Assembly (NCBI GenBank): GCA_020426515.1
Contig: JAGQPW010000037.1
Location: forward strand, 1 to 38,726
Direction of reading: 5' to 3'
From: Planctomycetaceae bacterium
Lineage (GTDB): Bacteria; Planctomycetota; Planctomycetia; Planctomycetales; Planctomycetaceae
Length of the DNA stretch: 38,726 nucleotides
Shown: positions 34,875 through 38,726 of the stretch, in pieces
Layout of the letters: every line of letters starts with the position of its first letter
How positions within the stretch are numbered: the stretch's first letter is position 1
Made by a program: the position numbers and the translations under genes
Notes under the pieces: generated by a model
Told to the model about the DNA's origin: nothing
Seen by the model: only the letters and a program-made list of their open reading frames with translations
Databases searched by the model: none

Positions 34875-35603
34875 TTACTGATCGACGGTGATGACGCCGG
34901 TTGAGGGACGCCAGACGGGCACGATCTCGAACAGGTTTTCCGTCGCAGCGCGGTCGACATCCGCCTTCAAACCGAGGTTGAGCAGGTTCCGGCCGCCTCG
35001 GCTGTCGTACATGGTCTGCAGAAACTCCTCCGGCGTGCGCGCATGCAACTTGTAGAAGTCGATAGCCATCTGCGTCTGCACATCCGCCGCCGGTTGGCCC
35101 TGGAGTAGGTCGGAAGCCACAGCCCCGGCAAAAAGAATGTCCTCGGCTGTGAGGAAGCCATCGGTTCCGGCACAGATGAGATGAACGGGACGTGACTCCT
35201 GACTGAGCCTGTTGACGATAGCCGCACGATTCACGAACGCCCCAATCAGGACTTCATCGGCGGGACTGCACGAATGGAGTGCCTTGGTGCCGTTGGTCGT
35301 GGTGAACACCAGCGTGCGACCCGACACAATGTCCGCAGTGTACTTGAGCGGAGAGTTATCGAGATCAAACCCGGGAATGAGTTGCGAGTGCCGTTCGCCT
35401 CCGAGCAGTGGACGTTCGGGGAGTTTGTCGATCTGGGCGAGTGCCTCCTCCACCGTGAGTGTGGGAATGACAGTTCGCGCTCCGTGGGCCAATGCGTGAA
35501 TGATCGTCGTGGAGGCCCGCAGCACGTCAATGACGACACCAACGCAGCCCGCAGGCAGTGGCTGCTCCATGAGCGCGGGCAGAAGATGAACCGTGACGGA
35601 CAT
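34875..35603 (-). CDS. comB: 2-phosphosulfolactate phosphatase (ComB family)
   Basis: 242 residues from ATG 35603. ComB family (PF04029) motifs: GVVIDVLRASTTIIHALAHGA (residues ~22-42), LLGGERHSQLIPGFDLDNSP (~66-85) and TLVFTTTNGTKALHSC (~95-110), then HLICAGTDGFLTAEDILFAG. The reaction is hydrolysis of (R)-2-phospho-3-sulfolactate, a step of coenzyme M synthesis in archaea; bacterial members occur without a complete CoM pathway, so a sulfolactate-related role is inferred. Cytoplasmic. It is the last gene of a three-gene run: 32 bp after the ABC-exporter-like gene and on the same strand. Length is standard. Confidence 0.93.
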   Translation of the reverse strand: MSVTVHLLPALMEQPLPAGCVGVVIDVLRASTTIIHALAHGARTVIPTLTVEEALAQIDKLPERPLLGGERHSQLIPGFDLDNSPLKYTADIVSGRTLVFTTTNGTKALHSCSPADEVLIGAFVNRAAIVNRLSQESRPVHLICAGTDGFLTAEDILFAGAVASDLLQGQPAADVQTQMAIDFYKLHARTPEEFLQTMYDSRGGRNLLNLGLKADVDRAATENLFEIVPVWRPSTGVITVDQ

Positions 35604-35635
35604 GGGCAGAGGCTTGGGCGAGGCGGACGCTGGAA

Positions 35636-37588
35636 TCAGGCGGGAGGCAGCGGCGGGACTTCATCCGCAGCAGGCTTCTGGCGGAACGAATTGAAACAGA
35701 TGTAATCCCAGTGGCGATACAGATCGGAATCCTTGCGCAACTGGCTGTGCGAACCAATGGCCGCAACTTTGCCCTCGTGCAGCAGCACAACCTGATCGCA
35801 GCGTTTGACGGTCGAAAGGCGTGCTGGCAGGAAGATCAACGTGCGGTTCTGAGCCAGTCTCTGGTACGCATCGTCGATCATGGCTTTCGTGTCGTCATCC
35901 AGGAACACATGAGGTTCTTCGATAATCAGCACCGCAGGGTTGCGAAGTGCGGCACGAGCCAGTCCGAGTCGAAAGGCCTGCCCGGGCGTGAGTGATTCTC
36001 CGTGGTCTCCCAGGACCGTTTCATAGCCTTGCGGCAGCCGCGAGATAAAGTTGTGGGCGTGAACGAGCTTGGCCGCTTCCGTGGCATCCTGCAACTTGAA
36101 CCGGCTCTCACCACAGATCAGATTCTCGGCCACGGTACCGATCAGCGCGGGGTCGTTTCCACTGACGAATACTGTCTCGGCCCGGATCGATTCCAGCGTT
36201 CCCCAGGCAATGTCTTCGCTGTCGAACAGGATGCGTCCCTCGCTGGGCTCGATGAACCGCGGCAACAAATGGGCGACGAGTCGTGGCAACCCGGGGTCGA
36301 GTGCAACCAGTGCAATTTGCTTCCGCGCCTGGATCTTGAGATCCAGCTTATCGAGCACAATGCGGTCCGCCTTACGACAGGTGACCGACTCAAAGGTGAT
36401 GGAGCGGGAGACCGGCTCAATGAACTTCGCTCCAACGGCCTGGCCCACTTCGGGAATTTCGTCCAGGTAGCGGTAAATCCGGTCGGCAGCCAGCAGCATG
36501 ATCGATCGACTGGCGAGCACCCGTTCGAGTCGCGGCAGTTCGTGCGCGAGCAAACCGAGCGCAATCAAGAGAGTTGCTCCGGAGGAGGCGGGAATGGAAC
36601 CCGCCGGAGCGACAATGCGCAGGCCAATCAGCATGACGATGAGCAGGACGCCCCCCAGCAGCAGCGTGCCGCCAGTGGCGAACAGAAAACGCTCCTGACG
36701 ACGAACGTTAATTGATTCACGATTGAGGCGTTCCAGATGCTGCTGAAACTTCTGCTGTTGAAAGTCTTCGATATTGAAGCCCCGCACCAGCCGGGTCTTC
36801 CGCAAACCTTCCGCGAGGAACTGCACTTCCGATTCGACGTGGGCGTTCGCCAATTGCTGCTCCCGCACGCGGCGTTCTTTTTCGTGTCGGTAGACCCACC
36901 AGCAGGCAGCAGCGGGGATCAGGCATTGCAGGGCCAGCCGCCAGTCGATCGCGAGAACAATTCCAATAAGCAGAGGAACGAGCAAAGCTCCTCGTACCAG
37001 CCCGGCCCGCCAGGACGTCAGTGAATCGCGAACCTGTTCGGTATCGGACGTGAACAACTGCAGCGCCGTGTTGTAACGGCCATCGGTGTCGTCACTGGGC
37101 CCCAGCCGAAGCGTTTGACGGTGAATCGCGGAACGCAGCCAGGTGGCCTGTTTGCGGGCCGCGACGGCAGAATGGTACTTCGCCTGAGAAAGCGCCCATA
37201 AGACGACCAGCAGGCTCAGCAGCAGGCCGAGAATCAACGTGGGGAGCGCAGTCCCTGTTCGCCAGAAGATCGGAAAGTGGGCGATGGTTTTGGGAAGCCA
37301 GGACCAGGCCAGCGACCGCCCATAATGCAGAGCCGTTGGGAGCAGGCCCAGATCCCCCGTGCGAGGACCGTTGTATTCCTCACCAAGCAGCAGGTCGAAT
37401 GCTTCTGGCAGCGGCGTGACCATGCGGCCCCGCGTCACCAGAAGATCCACCGTGAGCGTCGTCAACGTCAGGGCGTACAGCAGTGCCAGACAGGCCAGCA
37501 ATGTCCAGATGACAACGCCGACCCCCGGGCCGCTACCCCATGAACGCTTGGGAATAAGCCGGCGCAGCGAGTTGTTGGTCGTAGGCAT
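35636..37588 (-). CDS. ABC-exporter-like protein with degenerate nucleotide-binding domain
   Basis: 650 residues from ATG 37588. N-terminal half: membrane domain with helices near ~25-50, ~118-140, ~195-225 and ~300-350 and the coupling region ARKQATWLRSAIHRQ. C-terminal half (~395-625) is an ABC NBD by order and spacing, but the catalytic residues are lost. Walker A reads ALDPGLPR (residues 429-436) without Lys or Ser/Thr. The Q-loop Gln is replaced (VFVSGNDPALI). The signature reads LTPGQAF in place of LSGGQ. The switch His is Ala (FLPARLSTV, family IAHRLST). Walker B with Glu remains (VLIIEEPHVFLDDD). The conserved fold without ATPase residues suggests a pseudo-transporter acting as a scaffold or regulator, or as the degenerate half of a heterodimer. 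Pairs by position with an ABC-2 permease 18 bp upstream. Confidence 0.87.
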   Translation of the reverse strand: MPTTNNSLRRLIPKRSWGSGPGVGVVIWTLLACLALLYALTLTTLTVDLLVTRGRMVTPLPEAFDLLLGEEYNGPRTGDLGLLPTALHYGRSLAWSWLPKTIAHFPIFWRTGTALPTLILGLLLSLLVVLWALSQAKYHSAVAARKQATWLRSAIHRQTLRLGPSDDTDGRYNTALQLFTSDTEQVRDSLTSWRAGLVRGALLVPLLIGIVLAIDWRLALQCLIPAAACWWVYRHEKERRVREQQLANAHVESEVQFLAEGLRKTRLVRGFNIEDFQQQKFQQHLERLNRESINVRRQERFLFATGGTLLLGGVLLIVMLIGLRIVAPAGSIPASSGATLLIALGLLAHELPRLERVLASRSIMLLAADRIYRYLDEIPEVGQAVGAKFIEPVSRSITFESVTCRKADRIVLDKLDLKIQARKQIALVALDPGLPRLVAHLLPRFIEPSEGRILFDSEDIAWGTLESIRAETVFVSGNDPALIGTVAENLICGESRFKLQDATEAAKLVHAHNFISRLPQGYETVLGDHGESLTPGQAFRLGLARAALRNPAVLIIEEPHVFLDDDTKAMIDDAYQRLAQNRTLIFLPARLSTVKRCDQVVLLHEGKVAAIGSHSQLRKDSDLYRHWDYICFNSFRQKPAADEVPPLPPA

Positions 37589-37606
37589 AGTGCCCCCGGC
37601 TTTGTA

Positions 37607-38581
37607 TCAGGCGAGGTCTCGATCTTCGAACGAAATGAGAGCGGCCATCAACATGAAGATCGTATAGGCAGCGCAGTACATCGCCGCAAAACCGAGATAC
37701 GCCGAGTTCACCTGCGCCGATGCTCCCTGAAGATTGAAGTGGTCCAGGGCCGGGAAAATCGTGGCGAACACCTGCGCGACGAAACGAACCACCGGATGCA
37801 CTCCGGCATGAACAAGAATCGGAGTCAGGTGACCAATCACAAAGACGGCGAGGCAGGTCAGGACATTCACCAGCATCGGGAACCGCGTGGAAATCGCGAC
37901 ACTGACAGCGGACAGAACCAGCACTTCAAAACAGATCAGCACAATTCCCGGCAGGATCGACAGCGCCACTTCAAGACGCTGCTGAACGAGATAAGGAATC
38001 TGCATGTTGCCTGCGGCACGCCAGTAGAACAACGGTGGCGGCTGGGCTCCGTGTTCCCCCTGATCGTATCCGTACTTGAAGTAGGTTGCGGCCAGAAAGA
38101 CGACCGTCATCACCAGCACCATCAGCAGCGACGACTGCACAATTCCCAGGTACTTCCCCAGGATGAACTGCTGCCGGTTGATTGGCTTGGACAGCAGGGT
38201 CATGGCTGTCTTGCCTTCAATTTCGTCGGCCACACTGGTACTGGCCGTCCACACTGCCATCAGCAGGGCACTGATTTGAATGGTGGCGAGCCCGCACTCA
38301 ATGAACATCGTGGTGTCATCATCAAACGCAAAGAACGGCATGATGATGTTCAGGATGATCACGGACGATCCGATCGCCATCATCAACAGGAACAGAGGCT
38401 GGCGGATCGCTTCTTTCATCGCCGCCCGCGCAATAATTCCCACGCGGGTGAAATAGTCGACTACAAGCAGCGCAACGACCACCAGTAACACCCCCCAGCC
38501 GATCGCAGTGTAGGGAGGTTCAGCCCGGAGCACGCCGGCACCGGGAGCATCCGCGGCCAGAAGACACATCGATTGCCACAT
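37607..38581 (-). CDS. ABC-2 family multispanning membrane protein
   Basis: 324 residues from ATG 38581, with GGAG about 8 nt upstream; GTG 38596 is in frame and lacks a ribosome site. Six main helices are visible (IGWGVLLVVVALLVVDYF; PLFLLMMAIGSSVIILNIIM; IQISALLMAVWTAS; SSLLMVLVMTVVFLAATYF; VLICFEVLVLSAVSVAI; YCAAYTIFMLMAALISF). The segment SVADEIEGKTAMTLLSKPIN-R-x-FILGKYLG is the characteristic ABC-2 permease signature (GldF/NosY-type). Such permeases need a separate ATPase; the only ABC protein in this operon is degenerate, so a working ATPase would have to be encoded to the right of the window or elsewhere. It is first of the three genes visible; stop to next start is 18 bp. Confidence 0.88.
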   Translation of the reverse strand: MWQSMCLLAADAPGAGVLRAEPPYTAIGWGVLLVVVALLVVDYFTRVGIIARAAMKEAIRQPLFLLMMAIGSSVIILNIIMPFFAFDDDTTMFIECGLATIQISALLMAVWTASTSVADEIEGKTAMTLLSKPINRQQFILGKYLGIVQSSLLMVLVMTVVFLAATYFKYGYDQGEHGAQPPPLFYWRAAGNMQIPYLVQQRLEVALSILPGIVLICFEVLVLSAVSVAISTRFPMLVNVLTCLAVFVIGHLTPILVHAGVHPVVRFVAQVFATIFPALDHFNLQGASAQVNSAYLGFAAMYCAAYTIFMLMAALISFEDRDLA

Positions 38582-38646
38582 CGACAGGGACTCCACAGGG
38601 TCTTGGGGATAAAAAACTTAGGTTCAAAAAAGACAAGATCACGGCC

Positions 38647-38660
38647 CTGCCGTCAGGCAG
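38647..38660. repeat. Short palindrome CTGCC-GTCA-GGCAG
   Basis: Perfect 5-bp arms with a 4-nt loop, in the leader of the ABC-2 gene (minus strand). A T-rich stretch follows about 15-20 nt further on in the minus direction, so it might belong to a terminator of a gene beyond the right edge, but the distance is too large for a standard one. Confidence 0.3.
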
Positions 38661-38726
38661 CGCCTCAATGCTGTCGAATGTACAGTCCCTGCGGACGGTG
38701 TTCAATCCGACCAGTCGGTTTCTACT

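Noticed and set aside
38520..38705. 61-codon minus-strand open frame at the right edge
   Set aside because: Overlaps the start of the ABC-2 gene in another frame and has no recognisable domain; probably non-coding.
1..38726. CRISPR arrays, tRNA, rRNA, insertion sequences, integrases
   Set aside because: No regularly spaced direct repeats, no cloverleaf-like segments and no transposase-like frames were found by eye on either strand.

Overview
The window looks like a chromosomal segment from a member of the Planctomycetota. Support comes from the families present: a long VCBS/FG-GAP protein joined to a sialidase-like domain, a DUF1080 (3-keto-disaccharide hydrolase) protein, an esterase fused to an SMP-30 propeller, a broken DUF1559 pseudopilin-like gene, and several lipoproteins and membrane proteins of planctomycete type. 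Base composition is moderately GC-rich, and TTG or GTG starts and weak ribosome sites are common. Attribution to the phylum is inference from gene content; no rRNA or tRNA gene was seen.

Layout. 1-5600 (minus strand): a secreted carbohydrate-related block with the esterase/SMP-30 fusion, a xylose-isomerase-like TIM barrel, and a VCBS-sialidase fusion that runs off the left edge. 5835-6410: PhnA-like zinc-ribbon protein. 6568-11845: a TetR regulator with a perfect 14-bp-arm inverted repeat next to its start, then an RND adaptor and an RND pump whose ends overlap by 4 bp. 11842-14323 (minus): a membrane-anchored SGNH-hydrolase-like protein and a membrane-anchored FlgG-like protein with no other flagellar genes. 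14673-17482: aconitase and its terminator. 17486-18691 (minus): an MGDG-synthase-like glycosyltransferase. 18972-22756 (plus): an ABC ATPase and an FtsX-type permease carrying a seven-histidine cluster, then a conserved hypothetical gene and a PPP-type phosphatase. 22757-23042: two strong hairpins. 23043-25113: PQQ-propeller lipoprotein (plus) converging on a DUF1080 protein (minus). 25357-27402: two tandem paralogous small membrane proteins followed by a SEDS (RodA/FtsW) protein. 27435-28220 (minus): putative HTH protein. 28471-30723: SulP transporter-STAS-beta-carbonic anhydrase fusion. 30904-32921: lipoprotein and an isolated GspF-like protein. 32922-33471: intergenic stretch with a frameshifted DUF1559 remnant. 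33472-34869: nucleotide pyrophosphatase/phosphodiesterase-like protein. 34875-38581 (minus): an apparent operon of an ABC-2 permease, an ABC-exporter-like protein that has lost its Walker A lysine and other ATPase residues, and ComB (2-phosphosulfolactate phosphatase).

The most interesting items are the catalytically degenerate ABC exporter operon, the gapless paralogous pair of membrane proteins with three histidines at identical positions, the orphan anchored FlgG-like protein, the His-cluster FtsX permease, and the TetR operator candidate. Functions beyond family level are inference. Coordinates and motifs were read by eye; no database search was run.
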